A DNA stretch of 64,000 nucleotides from a virus, in the IMG/VR virus record IMGVR_UViG_3300007520_000021, positions 1 through 64,000 of that record. One strand, written 5' to 3'. Shown here piece after piece: positions 7,771-17,574 of this stretch. How positions within the stretch are numbered: position 1 is the stretch's first letter; every line of letters begins with the position of its first letter. The notes under the pieces are model-generated. The model was not told where the DNA came from. It made no database searches and was given only the letters and a program-made list of their open reading frames with translations. A program made the position numbers and the translations under genes.

Positions 7771-8956
7771 ATATAGGGAGATAGCTAGGAAAGCTTTGTT
7801 GAATAATTTCATAAAAAAACCTATAACTGAAGGTATGTTGTTGTACGATGAAAAGCATAATGAAAAAGTTAATGGTACATTATCGAAAGAATTAAGGGAT
7901 AGGAAACATTCATTAGGTAATCACCCTATATTTCCAGAGAGTGATGAATCTCATTTTGAAGAGAAATTAATATCAAAAAGGTTTGGTGATGTTCTTAAAA
8001 CCTATAAAAGACATTTCGAGGTTGATGAGATAGCGGATGTTGATGTTTATAATAATTCAGCTTCTATAATGAATAAAATCATACCAATTGAAAGTGAGTG
8101 TATGGGTGATTTAACTGAATTGGCTATCAGAATAGTTAGGGAGGAGTTTGATATGAGTGAAAATGATGTTTTAGTTGAGGCTGAAATTGTTAGTAAAATA
8201 ACTTTAAATGGTATTAATAAAAACCCAGCACCGATATCAATTGATGGGATGGAATTTGATAACCATGCTTCAATATCTAAAGCAAATAGTGAAGTTTATA
8301 AAAGAAGGTTTATTAATTCGTTGATTCAAGGTAGTGCTAATAAGTGTAACCACTTATTTCATATGTATGAAAGTGAGATAATGGACATTGACCATAAATT
8401 ACCAAGTTTATACGCTAAATTAGTTGTTGCGGTTGATTATAGTTATTTTATTAATGATGATTCAAGACCTAAATTAACTAGTGGTTTATCTGAAATAGAT
8501 TTTAATGATGAAAATAAACCAATTATTAAAGCACAAGCTTTAACATTCCCAATATTGGTCCATGAATTAGTTAAAGGTGCTATGGAGATATTATCCTTAC
8601 ACGGTTTACCTAAAGAGAGTAAGATGGTTGAATATGTATTAGGTAAAGCTGATTACCTAGCTGCTGAAACTTGGGATTTAAGGTTAGGTACTTGTTTATG
8701 GGAGAAATTTTTAGAGTCAATAGGTGATGATGATTACAAAATTAAACATCATATATTTCAAGATTTGATTAGCTTACCAGTTGATGAGTTTAACACGATA
8801 ATGAGGGAGGTTATGAGTGGTACTAAAGAAGGTCATGATATTATTGATGCGATATCTAATAATATTAAAGATGATTTGGATATGGAAGATGAAATAAATA
8901 ATGATAGGTTTAACTTAGATGATTTAGACGATTTATCGGTAGATGATTTTAATTAA
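7763..8956 (+). CDS. Hypothetical virion-type protein
   Basis: 397 aa, function not recognised. The N-terminus is basic and the C-terminus (from about 365) is strongly acidic, ending in DDLDDLSVDDFN. The middle is mixed alpha/beta, with segments such as ALTFPILVHELVKGAMEILS that resemble a helical core. No catalytic motif is visible. It is the last gene of the coupled cluster and is followed by a terminator, directly before the terminase gene. Confidence 0.77.
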   Translation: MSKYREIARKALLNNFIKKPITEGMLLYDEKHNEKVNGTLSKELRDRKHSLGNHPIFPESDESHFEEKLISKRFGDVLKTYKRHFEVDEIADVDVYNNSASIMNKIIPIESECMGDLTELAIRIVREEFDMSENDVLVEAEIVSKITLNGINKNPAPISIDGMEFDNHASISKANSEVYKRRFINSLIQGSANKCNHLFHMYESEIMDIDHKLPSLYAKLVVAVDYSYFINDDSRPKLTSGLSEIDFNDENKPIIKAQALTFPILVHELVKGAMEILSLHGLPKESKMVEYVLGKADYLAAETWDLRLGTCLWEKFLESIGDDDYKIKHHIFQDLISLPVDEFNTIMREVMSGTKEGHDIIDAISNNIKDDLDMEDEINNDRFNLDDLDDLSVDDFN

Positions 8957-8957
8957 T

Positions 8958-8990
8958 AAAAAGACTAGTTTTACTAGTCTTTTTATTTTT
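8958..8990 (+). terminator. Rho-independent terminator
   Basis: AAAAAGACTAG-TTTTA-CTAGTCTTTTT stem-loop followed by ATTTTT. Confidence 0.85.
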
Positions 8991-9012
8991 ATTAACATTT
9001 TAATTATAGATT

Positions 9013-9020
9013 GTATTTAT
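9013..9020 (+). promoter_or_regulatory. Candidate late-promoter element before terL
   Basis: GTATTTAT followed by TAATAAAAAA, 12 nt before the terminase start. Confidence 0.5.
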
Positions 9021-9032
9021 TAATAAAAAAAT

Positions 9033-12000
9033 ATGTTGACAAATGAAGAAATATTTGAAGAATATTTACTATGTTCTGAAGACCCAAAATACGCCATTGA
9101 AAAATATTTAAAAACTTTTGATAAAACCCAAGAGGGTTTTGTACCGTTTAAGTTGTTTAAAAAACAACGTGAAATTATTGATAATTATGAAAAATACCGT
9201 TTTAATTTAATAACAAAACCGAGACAAGCTGGTATATCAACAACAACACAAGCTTATGCTGCTATGAAATGTGTTTTTGCTGATAAAAATAACCCAGAAA
9301 CAATTATTGTTATCGCTAATAAGTTGACCCTAGCTAAGAAATTTGCTAAGGGTATTAAAGATTTTGTAGCTCAAATGCCAAGATGGGCTTGGGGGCCAGA
9401 ATATTATGGAACAAAGGAGAAGGAAAAGGTAACTATATTTGAAAAAGATTCTCAAATTGAGATAGAGTTAATTAACGGTAGTAAAATTATCGCTGTGGCA
9501 ACATCAACGGATGCGTTAAGGGGTTATACACCAACATTCCTTATATTTGATGAAGCAGCTTTTATCGATAAGGGTGCGGAATTATATGGTGCGGCCATCA
9601 CATCTTTAGGTTGTTTAACCAAAGAAAGTTTAATATTAACGGAAAATGGGTTAGTTGAATTAAATGAATTAGTTACCGAAAAAGATAATATTGGTTTTAC
9701 TGATTTAATTACACCACATAAAGTTTGTAATATGTATGGTAATATTGTCGATGCAACTCAAACTTTTGTTAGTGAATACGGTAAAACATTTAGATTTAAA
9801 ACAAAGTTAGGTATTGAATTAGAAGGTAGTTGGAAACACCCAATTTTAGTGAAAAGGGGATGTGATGATATTTGGGTTAAAATGAATGATTTAGTTGTTG
9901 GTGATGAACCAATAATACAGTACAATCAAAATTATTTTGGTGGTGATAGTTCTTTTAAATTCGAGTATAGTAAACGTAGTGATAATATAAATTTACCTAT
10001 AAAATTAGAAGATAATTTAAACTTCACCTATTTGTTAGGGTTATTCCTTAGTAAAGGTAATTTCACAACAAATGGTGTTACAATTACTAATATTGATGAA
10101 AATATTAGTGACTTTTTATTAAAAGATGAAGCTAATTTAGGTAATGAATTCAAAAAATCAGGTGATAAATATTTAACGTTTAACTCAAATGAGTTAATAG
10201 AGTGGTTTACCTTATTTGGTTTTAAAAAATGTAATGCTAGGGATAAAGAAATACCTTTAAACATTTTAAAGATGCCTAAAATGGTAATTAAGGCTTTCCT
10301 ACAAGGTTTATTTGATAGTGGTAGTGTTACTACACAAAAACATATTAAATACAGTGCAACATCAAAAAAATTAGTTAAGACATTACAGACATTATTATTG
10401 AATTTTGGAATAGTATCAAGTATTAAATATTCCAATGGTAAAAATGTTTGTGGTGTATATGATTTAAAAATACATTCGGAAGACGCTATTAAGTTTTACG
10501 ATGAAATTGGCTTTAGGTTGGAAATGAAACAAAATGGTCGAGATTTTTTATTAAATAAGATGGTAAATTCTGTATTTACATCAGTAATTGAAAATAAAAG
10601 TATATTCATAGATGAAATAGTTCTAGTTGAAGAATTTGAAGATTACACATACGATTTACACGTCCCAGATTCTAACTCATTTATATCAAACGGTGTTATA
10701 AGTCATAATACTGGTGGTAAATCAATTCTAATTTCAACCCCAAATGGGTATGACGCTTTGTATTATAAAACTTATGAGCAATCGATAAATGGTGATAATG
10801 ATTATAACATAATAGAAATGAAATGGTATCAAGACCCAAGATACAATAAAGATTTAAGATGGTTAAATAAAGAAGGGGTTTCATTTTCTGAGGTTGAGTT
10901 TACGCATGAGTCATACGAGGCTAGTTTGAGGGAAAACCTTAAACCAACCTCTAAGTGGTATGAGGATATGTGTAAGGGTATGAATAACGATAAGAGGAGA
11001 ATTTCCCAAGAGTTAGATGTATCATTTTTAGGTTCTGGTGGTAATGTAATAGACGATGAGTATATTATGATGCAAGAAAATTTAAATGTGTGTGACCCAA
11101 AGTTTATCGATAAGAAATATTTTGATGGTCAGTACGGTTTAATTTGGGTTTGGGATGAACCAATTGAAAAACATGAGTATATTATGGCTTGTTTACCTAT
11201 TGGTGAAAAAGTTTTAACTGAAAATGGGTTAGTTAATATAGAGGATGTTAAATTTAGTGATAAATTAATTGGGGAGAATGGTGAGTATGTTAATATTATT
11301 AACACTCAGATTTACCCAGTTGTTAATGAGGATGTTTATGAAGTTAAAATGAGTAACACCTTTAGAACTACTAAATTCACAAAAGAACACCCAATATTAA
11401 TTAGTAAACCAAATTTAGACCTTAATCATGAAAAAAATGATTTTAATTACACCAAAATGGAGAGTGTTGAAATTGGGGATTGGTGTAAGGTACCTAATAT
11501 TTATAAAAAAACAATTGAGGGGGTATTTGACGGTAAATGGGTTAGTAACCCTGATTTTGATAGTGATAACCCATTAGAGGTCTTAGATTTTTGGTGGTTT
11601 ATCGGAGTTTGGTTAGGTAATGGGCAATTAGATGACGTGAAAAACTCACATACTATGTCATTATCTTTTAATAAAACTGATACGGATAAAATGGATAAGT
11701 GTTTTTTGTTAATTAATAAAATTTTTAACGTGAAACCATCTGTAGTTGAGGAAGGTCCATTAGTGAATTTAGTATTCGATTCTAAGTTTTTATATTATTT
11801 TATATTAGAAAATTTTGGTGAGAATAAGGATAATAAAAAGATAGCAGAATGGGTTAAATTCACACCTAAAGAATATAAAGAAGAATTGTTAAGAGGGTGT
11901 TTGGGTAGTTCTTTATTAATAAATGTTGATAAAGATAGTCCTAAGATTTCATTTGTTAGCGTTAATTTAACTTTATTAGAGTCTATCCAAGATATTATTT

Positions 12001-13034
12001 TTTCATTAGGGGTGATATCGTCAATCAATAAATTAAAGGGTGATAAGCGAAAAGAGATTTATAATTTAAAATTAAGTAATTATAGTAGTTTAGAGTTAAT
12101 TAAATTATTATATGATGATTTAAATACATTTAGTTTTGTTGATGACGTAACTTTAAATAAGGGTTCTGTAAAATCATGTCATTTTGATGATGATAAAGAT
12201 TATATTTATTTTAGAGTTAACGATATAACTAGAAGTGAATACACTGGTAATGTATATAATTTTGAATGCGAAACGCATACTTTTATGTGTCATCATATAA
12301 CGACACATAATTGTGATGTTGCTAGGGGTGATGGTTCAGATAGTTCCACTTTTCAAATAATTGATTTCACAACTATGGAACAAGTTTGTGAGTATCAAGG
12401 TAAGATACAACCCGATTTATTCGCTGAAATTATTGATGACTATGGTAAGAGGTATAACGCTTATGTTGTGGTTGATAATATTGGTGTTGGTGGGACTACC
12501 GCTATGAGGTTAGAAGAAATGAAATACCCTAATTTACATTATGATGAATCTAAATCTAGGTTATTTAATACTAACACAAACCCTATAGATGATAAGAATA
12601 AAGTGCCAGGTTTTAACGTCAACGGAGTTAGACTTAATTTGGTTTCACTATTAGAGGAAAAGGTTAGAACTAACACCGTTAAGATTAGGTCTAAGAGGTT
12701 AATTAATGAAATGAGAACTTTCATATATAAAAACGCTAGACCTGACCATATGGAAGGTTATCACGATGATTGTTTAATGGCATTAGGTATGGGTTTATGG
12801 GTATTGGAGCATTCATTTAAAAAACTTAGAAAAGTATCAGAAATGACAAAATCTATGTTAAGTGGTTGGATAATGCCTAACAATAATATTGATAGTGTGG
12901 TTAATAGTGGGTTTGTACCTAAAGATAGTAAAAATAAAAAGTCTTTACCAAAACCTAAATTTTCAGCGGTAGTAGCTAAGAATATGCAAGACCCAAATGG
13001 TGATTATAGTTGGTTATTTAGTGGTTTCAAATAA
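9033..13034 (+). CDS. terL: Terminase large subunit with two inteins
   Basis: Packages DNA into the prohead with an ATPase motor and a nuclease. Walker A is KPRQAGIST (62-70) and Walker B FLIFDEAAF (169-177). Intein 1 starts at Cys194 and interrupts the chain just before TGGKSILISTPNG, the ATPase coupling motif. Intein 2 starts at Cys720, so splicing restores IMA-CDVARGDGSDSS, containing the first nuclease Asp. The later nuclease part includes AYVVVDNIGVGG and GYHDDCLMALGMG. Spliced length is about 593 aa, close to T4 gp17 (610). The gene begins the head module and has its own late-type element. Confidence 0.95.
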   Translation: MLTNEEIFEEYLLCSEDPKYAIEKYLKTFDKTQEGFVPFKLFKKQREIIDNYEKYRFNLITKPRQAGISTTTQAYAAMKCVFADKNNPETIIVIANKLTLAKKFAKGIKDFVAQMPRWAWGPEYYGTKEKEKVTIFEKDSQIEIELINGSKIIAVATSTDALRGYTPTFLIFDEAAFIDKGAELYGAAITSLGCLTKESLILTENGLVELNELVTEKDNIGFTDLITPHKVCNMYGNIVDATQTFVSEYGKTFRFKTKLGIELEGSWKHPILVKRGCDDIWVKMNDLVVGDEPIIQYNQNYFGGDSSFKFEYSKRSDNINLPIKLEDNLNFTYLLGLFLSKGNFTTNGVTITNIDENISDFLLKDEANLGNEFKKSGDKYLTFNSNELIEWFTLFGFKKCNARDKEIPLNILKMPKMVIKAFLQGLFDSGSVTTQKHIKYSATSKKLVKTLQTLLLNFGIVSSIKYSNGKNVCGVYDLKIHSEDAIKFYDEIGFRLEMKQNGRDFLLNKMVNSVFTSVIENKSIFIDEIVLVEEFEDYTYDLHVPDSNSFISNGVISHNTGGKSILISTPNGYDALYYKTYEQSINGDNDYNIIEMKWYQDPRYNKDLRWLNKEGVSFSEVEFTHESYEASLRENLKPTSKWYEDMCKGMNNDKRRISQELDVSFLGSGGNVIDDEYIMMQENLNVCDPKFIDKKYFDGQYGLIWVWDEPIEKHEYIMACLPIGEKVLTENGLVNIEDVKFSDKLIGENGEYVNIINTQIYPVVNEDVYEVKMSNTFRTTKFTKEHPILISKPNLDLNHEKNDFNYTKMESVEIGDWCKVPNIYKKTIEGVFDGKWVSNPDFDSDNPLEVLDFWWFIGVWLGNGQLDDVKNSHTMSLSFNKTDTDKMDKCFLLINKIFNVKPSVVEEGPLVNLVFDSKFLYYFILENFGENKDNKKIAEWVKFTPKEYKEELLRGCLGSSLLINVDKDSPKISFVSVNLTLLESIQDIIFSLGVISSINKLKGDKRKEIYNLKLSNYSSLELIKLLYDDLNTFSFVDDVTLNKGSVKSCHFDDDKDYIYFRVNDITRSEYTGNVYNFECETHTFMCHHITTHNCDVARGDGSDSSTFQIIDFTTMEQVCEYQGKIQPDLFAEIIDDYGKRYNAYVVVDNIGVGGTTAMRLEEMKYPNLHYDESKSRLFNTNTNPIDDKNKVPGFNVNGVRLNLVSLLEEKVRTNTVKIRSKRLINEMRTFIYKNARPDHMEGYHDDCLMALGMGLWVLEHSFKKLRKVSEMTKSMLSGWIMPNNNIDSVVNSGFVPKDSKNKKSLPKPKFSAVVAKNMQDPNGDYSWLFSGFK
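9612..10709 (+). other. TerL intein 1 (366 aa)
   Basis: Cys1 block A (CLTKESLIL), block B with LEGSWKHPIL, terminal SHN and Thr at +1. A LAGLIDADG-type endonuclease region is present, but the first motif reads LLGLFLSKG and the second LQGLFDSGS. The acidic catalytic positions look lost, so cleavage activity is doubtful. Confidence 0.9.
11190..12311 (+). other. TerL intein 2 (374 aa)
   Basis: Cys1 block A (CLPIGEKVLT), block B TKFTKEHPIL, block F VYNFECETHTFM, end THN with Cys at +1. The endonuclease region retains FIGVWLGNG and LLRGCLGSS, both without the expected Asp, suggesting decay. Insertion precedes the first nuclease Asp. Confidence 0.9.
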
Positions 13035-13059
13035 AATAATATAAAGTAAAATAAATAAA

Positions 13060-13296
13060 ATGAGTAAAAAGGTTTTTTCATGTAAACCATATAGTAGTTT
13101 TTTATACACATGGTCACCAGATACTGAGATAAATAAAAATAAGTCTAACTCAGTTGATAAATTAAAAACCCCAAGTTATTGCAATGCTGTGACCTCATCC
13201 CAAGGTGAGGATTGGGTGGTTACATATGTGTATGATAAAACATTTGATGGTATTTACCATAGATGGGCATACGTAGAGTGTGATTACGTGGAATAA
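13060..13296 (+). CDS. Small hypothetical protein
   Basis: 78 aa, not recognised. Aromatic-rich, with three Cys and sequence such as EDWVVTYVYDKTF and YHRWAYVECDYVE. No signal peptide or membrane segment. It sits alone between terminase and portal, with an A-rich leader and a weak AT hairpin after it. Confidence 0.65.
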   Translation: MSKKVFSCKPYSSFLYTWSPDTEINKNKSNSVDKLKTPSYCNAVTSSQGEDWVVTYVYDKTFDGIYHRWAYVECDYVE

Positions 13297-13298
13297 GG

Positions 13299-13321
13299 CT
13301 TTATTTTATAATAAAATAAAG
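13299..13321 (+). terminator. Weak AT-only hairpin
   Basis: CTTTATTTTA and TAAAATAAAG pair across TAA between the small ORF and the portal gene. It has no GC core, so termination is uncertain. Confidence 0.3.
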
Positions 13322-13350
13322 TATATTAACATTAAAATTAAAATATAAAA

Positions 13351-16300
13351 ATGTCAAATAATAATAAAACAGTTTTCCAGAAATTAAGTGATATATTCAC
13401 TAGAGATGGTGTTGCTATTAATAAACAAAATACTAATAGATATTCAATCGGTAATAATGAGATTTTAAGGACCTCATCAAAAGAAGAGTTTGAAACTGCT
13501 AAATTACAAGCACAACAAAAGAAATATTTGAGTAAAAATTGGGCTAAGATTGATAGTGAAATGTTTCAAAAGTCAGTTCATTATGAGACAACTCGTGTTG
13601 GTTCCTATTCCGATTTTGAAAATATGGAATTTTACCCTGAAATAGCAGCAGCTTTAGATATAATGATGGAAGAGTCTACAACCGTAAATAATTATGGTAA
13701 GGTTCTTAATATATATTCAAATAGTAAAAGGGTTAAAACAATTTTAGAAGATTTAATGTTCAGTAAATTGGATTTACACACTAATCTACCAATGTGGACT
13801 AGGAATACCCCTATTAGGGAGGATAGTATTATACCATTATTAGATGGAACTGAAGTAACTATTAAGGTGTTATCCGAAATGGTTAAAAATGGTGAGGAAG
13901 TTTGGAGTTATTCAATTCAAGATGAAACAAAAGCTATTGTACCTAGTAAAATAACATGGTGTGATTTAACTAGAAAAGATAGTGAGCTATATAGGGTAAC
14001 ATTAGACGATGGGACATATATTGATACCACACCAGACCATGAGTATATGCTTAGAGATGGGTCATTTAAAAGAGCCGATGAATTAATCGAAGGCCAACCT
14101 TTAATGCCTTTCCACACAAAAAAAAGTGAAAATAAAATAGATTCTATTGGTGGTTATGAGAAAGTTTATAACCCATCAAGTATCAAATATAGGTTTACAC
14201 ACTCTATGGTTTCAAATCAATGTATTAGGGACTTAGTTTACGAAAAATCTATTGGGGGCCAATTTGTTACGCATCACATAGATTTTAATAAATTAAATAA
14301 CACCCCTAGTAATTTAATAAGGTTAACATGTTCATATAATTTAAAATTACCTGTAGAACATTTTGATAAAACATTAGACTCACCAGAGGTTACCAAAAAA
14401 AAGGTGGGTGGGGTAAATGTATTTTCAGTTGAAAAGTTAACTGAAACTTCAGACGTATATTGTTTAGAAGCTGTTGGCCCTAATGGAGAACAAGATAGAC
14501 ATAATTTCCCAGTTTGTAGTAAAGACTCTAATAGTCAATACGTTAGAGGTGGTGTGTTTTTATCCAACTGTAAATATGGTGATAATTTTTTACACCTAAA
14601 TATAGATGATAAGAAAGGTGTTATCGGTGTTAGGCAATTACCAAATTTTGAGATAGAACGAAGAGATTTCGATTTTTTCGAAAATATGGGTGTTGCAAAT
14701 TCAGATGATAGTAATAATAAAACAAAGTTTCTTTGGAAGGGTAGAGATGTTGTGTTTAATTCTTGGCAAATAGCCCATTTTAGGTTATTAGGTGATGATA
14801 GAAAATTACCTTACGGTACCTCAGTGTTAGAGAAGGCTAGGCTAATTTGGAAACAATTACGTTTATCAGAGGATGCTATGTTGATTTATCGTGTAACTAG
14901 AGCACCAGAAAGACGTGTATATAAAATATTTGTTGGGAACATAGATAATGAGGATGTTGAATCTTATGTTAATGATATCGCTAATAAATTTAAAAGAACA
15001 CCATTGATTGACGCACAAACTGGTCAGATGGATTTAAGGTATAACCAAATGGGTTATGACCAAGATATATTCATACCTACTAGAACTGAAAACGCTGAAA
15101 CACCAATAGATACACTACCAGGTGCATGTATCGCATTAGATACCAGAATACCATTATTAGATGGTAGAACATTAGAGTTAAGTGAAATAATAAGTGAATG
15201 GGATAATGGTAATAAAGATATGTTGGTTTACTCTTGTGACCCTAATACAGGTGCCATGGCCCCAGGGATTATAACATGGGCTGGTGAAACTAGAATGAAC
15301 ACTGAAGTTATGAAAATAACGTTAGATAATGGTGAGTCTATCACAACAACACCTGACCATAAATGGGTACATAGAACCAAAGGATTCGTTGAGGCTCAAG
15401 ATTTGGTTGTTGGTGATTCATTAATGCCTTTCTATAGAGATACTAATGAACGTGAGAAAGTTTGGGATTCAGCTAAACAAGAGTGGGTATTTACATATAT
15501 AATGGTTAATGATTTTACAAAAAATGAAGGCGTTGAAAATAAAATGTCCGATGCTGAGGCTAATTATAACCATAAAATAATTACTATTGAATTTCTGGAA
15601 TTGAAGCAAGATACTGGTACAATTACCGTAGATGGTGATGAATTATACCATAATTACCACACATTCGCAACAGAAGCTGGAGTGTTTATTAAAAATTCTA
15701 ATCTAGACCAAATAGCTGATATTGAGTATTTACAAAGGAAATTATTCACAGCTTTAAGAGTACCTAAATCGTTTTTGGGTTTTGATGAGGCGACTGGTGA
15801 AGGTAAGAACTTAGCTTTACAAGATATTCGTTTTTCCAGAACGATTAATAGGATTCAACAATCTATGATTCAGGAGCTAAATAAGATTGCGATTATCCAC
15901 CTATACCTTTTAGGTTTTGAGGATGATTTAGATAACTTTACATTAACACTTAATAACCCATCAACACAAGCTGAAATGCTTAAAGTAGAGCATTTGGGTA
16001 ATAAATTTGATGTTTATAAGAACGCTGTGAGTGATGCTGGTAATGGTTTTGCCACAATGTCAATGACTAGGGCCAAGCGTGATATATTAGGTTGGAGTGC
16101 TGACGAGATAAAGCAAGATTTAATTGAACAAAGAATGGAAAAGGCCGCTGCTTCCGAATTAGAAAACACTTCTAACGTAATTAAACATACGGGTTATTTT
16201 GACACGGTTGATAAGATTTATGGTGATATGGATGTTGCGCTAAAAGGTGGTGGCGGTGAAGATGATGCTGATGTTGATAGTGAAGGTGGTTCACCTGATG

Positions 16301-16716
16301 GTGGCGGTTTCGGAGGTGGTTTCAGTGATGATGCTGGTGGTGATGATTTAGATTTCGGTGATGAGGATGATACCATTGAAGATGATGCTATTGAAGGTGG
16401 AACTGACGATGCTATTGAAGGTGGAGCTGATGATGCTGCTGAGGATGGTGAGGGTGATGACTTCTCGTTTGAATCTAAAACACTTAGAAGTAATTTAATT
16501 AATGAGAAAATTGGTGAGCGAAAGTTAATCTTAAATAAAAAATTAGAAAATCGTAAGGGTAAGTACGTTAAAAATTATTTAAATAAATTAATTGAGTCGG
16601 TTACTATTAATGGTGTTGATGACACGGTAGAGCGTAACATTGATTCTAAAAATGAAAAAATAAATAGTAACATCAATAAAATGATGATTGAAATAGATAA
16701 AAAATTAAAAGAGTAA
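13351..16716 (+). CDS. Portal vertex protein (gp20-like) with two inteins
   Basis: Forms the portal ring through which DNA enters the head. Portal-type extein sequence includes YPEIAAALDIMMEES near the start, LHTNLPMWTRN, CKYGDNFLHL, PNFEIERRDFDFF, the APERRVYKIFVGN region, and IADIEYLQRKLFTALRVPK. Two inteins interrupt the core. Spliced length is about 678 aa, longer than T4 gp20 (524), partly from a Gly/Asp-rich acidic C-terminal stretch (about 965-1035 unspliced) and a basic tail. It follows the terminase gene, as expected for a head module. Confidence 0.93.
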   Translation: MSNNNKTVFQKLSDIFTRDGVAINKQNTNRYSIGNNEILRTSSKEEFETAKLQAQQKKYLSKNWAKIDSEMFQKSVHYETTRVGSYSDFENMEFYPEIAAALDIMMEESTTVNNYGKVLNIYSNSKRVKTILEDLMFSKLDLHTNLPMWTRNTPIREDSIIPLLDGTEVTIKVLSEMVKNGEEVWSYSIQDETKAIVPSKITWCDLTRKDSELYRVTLDDGTYIDTTPDHEYMLRDGSFKRADELIEGQPLMPFHTKKSENKIDSIGGYEKVYNPSSIKYRFTHSMVSNQCIRDLVYEKSIGGQFVTHHIDFNKLNNTPSNLIRLTCSYNLKLPVEHFDKTLDSPEVTKKKVGGVNVFSVEKLTETSDVYCLEAVGPNGEQDRHNFPVCSKDSNSQYVRGGVFLSNCKYGDNFLHLNIDDKKGVIGVRQLPNFEIERRDFDFFENMGVANSDDSNNKTKFLWKGRDVVFNSWQIAHFRLLGDDRKLPYGTSVLEKARLIWKQLRLSEDAMLIYRVTRAPERRVYKIFVGNIDNEDVESYVNDIANKFKRTPLIDAQTGQMDLRYNQMGYDQDIFIPTRTENAETPIDTLPGACIALDTRIPLLDGRTLELSEIISEWDNGNKDMLVYSCDPNTGAMAPGIITWAGETRMNTEVMKITLDNGESITTTPDHKWVHRTKGFVEAQDLVVGDSLMPFYRDTNEREKVWDSAKQEWVFTYIMVNDFTKNEGVENKMSDAEANYNHKIITIEFLELKQDTGTITVDGDELYHNYHTFATEAGVFIKNSNLDQIADIEYLQRKLFTALRVPKSFLGFDEATGEGKNLALQDIRFSRTINRIQQSMIQELNKIAIIHLYLLGFEDDLDNFTLTLNNPSTQAEMLKVEHLGNKFDVYKNAVSDAGNGFATMSMTRAKRDILGWSADEIKQDLIEQRMEKAAASELENTSNVIKHTGYFDTVDKIYGDMDVALKGGGGEDDADVDSEGGSPDGGGFGGGFSDDAGGDDLDFGDEDDTIEDDAIEGGTDDAIEGGADDAAEDGEGDDFSFESKTLRSNLINEKIGERKLILNKKLENRKGKYVKNYLNKLIESVTINGVDDTVERNIDSKNEKINSNINKMMIEIDKKLKE
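13810..14568 (+). other. Portal intein 1 (253 aa), no N-terminal Cys, HNH domain
   Basis: Aligning block A (EDSIIPLLDG) with portal intein 2 (CIALDTRIPLLDG) puts Pro at position 1, after MWTRNT. Block B is intact (TTPDHEYML). Block F reads DVYCLEAVGP, with Cys at the position used as a nucleophile in class 3 inteins. The end is FLSN before Cys. An HNH-type endonuclease segment reads THHIDFNKLNNTPSNL. The N boundary could be off by one residue. Confidence 0.78.
15127..15696 (+). other. Portal intein 2, mini-intein (190 aa)
   Basis: Starts CIALDTRIPLLDG, block B TTTPDHKWV, ends GVFIKN before Ser. No endonuclease domain fits in 190 aa. The penultimate residue is Lys rather than His. Splicing restores TLPGA-SNLDQIADIEYL. 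Confidence 0.87.
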
Positions 16717-16740
16717 TAAATAACTTTACTAATATTTTGC

Positions 16741-16748
16741 ATATTTAT
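16741..16748 (+). promoter_or_regulatory. Candidate late-promoter element
   Basis: ATATTTAT followed by TAATAAAAAA, 13 nt before the next start. Confidence 0.5.
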
Positions 16749-16761
16749 TAATAAAAAAGAT

Positions 16762-17547
16762 ATGCAAAATTTTGGTAAAATAAAAACAACATTCAACACT
16801 TTATTAGCTGAAAGTTTGGGTGGTGGTGTTGGTAGTGAAGGCAATAAAAAAATTTTTGGGGAATTTGTAAGATTAGTTAAAGAGAGTGTAATACTTAGAA
16901 CACAATTTAACGTGTTCTACGCTATCGAGGGTAAGGCTGAGGCTGACTCTTTTAAATCAAGTGAGTATGTTAAGGAATCAATTAATTTACTAAAAAAGTT
17001 TAACAACGATAAAATACTCGAAGAAAATTTAAAATTAATATCAATATTAAAAAAAAATAATATTAAATTGATTGAAAGTTATGAGAAATTGGAATTACAT
17101 GAAAATATCAGTAATTTAATTTTTAACAAACCTAATAGTAGAAATATTGATATGGTAGTGGAGTCATTATCAAAAGTTGTTAAATATGTTAATAGTAACG
17201 ATGTTGTTATAACTGAGAAGAATGATAGCCTAATCCCAAATTCAGTTTTAATCAGTATGTTTGTTGATAAGTTTAACGATAAGTATGGTGATTTGACCGT
17301 TGAGAATAAAGAAATTATTAAGATATCTTTATCAACTAATGAAGAAGATAAAAAGGTTATGTTTAATAAAATTAAGAATGAGTGTATTGAATTAGTAAAC
17401 ACCAACCTTAGTGAGAGTAATGATATTGATATAAAATCTAAATTATTAGATGTTAAAGACTCACTTTTAAGGATGGAATTTATTTCCGAAAATTACATTT
17501 CAGATATTACTAAAGTAATTGACTTGAAAGAAGCTTTGATTGAATAA
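16762..17547 (+). CDS. Hypothetical protein of the head module
   Basis: 261 aa, almost wholly helical, Lys/Glu/Asn-rich, no family recognised. Segments such as FVRLVKESVILRTQFNVFYA and the Ser/Glu-rich helices near 140-260 suggest coiled coils. It sits between portal and protease genes and has its own late-type element. In T4 this gap holds the small core genes 67 and 68, so a prohead-core role is possible, from position only. Confidence 0.75.
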   Translation: MQNFGKIKTTFNTLLAESLGGGVGSEGNKKIFGEFVRLVKESVILRTQFNVFYAIEGKAEADSFKSSEYVKESINLLKKFNNDKILEENLKLISILKKNNIKLIESYEKLELHENISNLIFNKPNSRNIDMVVESLSKVVKYVNSNDVVITEKNDSLIPNSVLISMFVDKFNDKYGDLTVENKEIIKISLSTNEEDKKVMFNKIKNECIELVNTNLSESNDIDIKSKLLDVKDSLLRMEFISENYISDITKVIDLKEALIE

Positions 17548-17574
17548 TTAATAATAAAAATAAAAACTTAAGAG

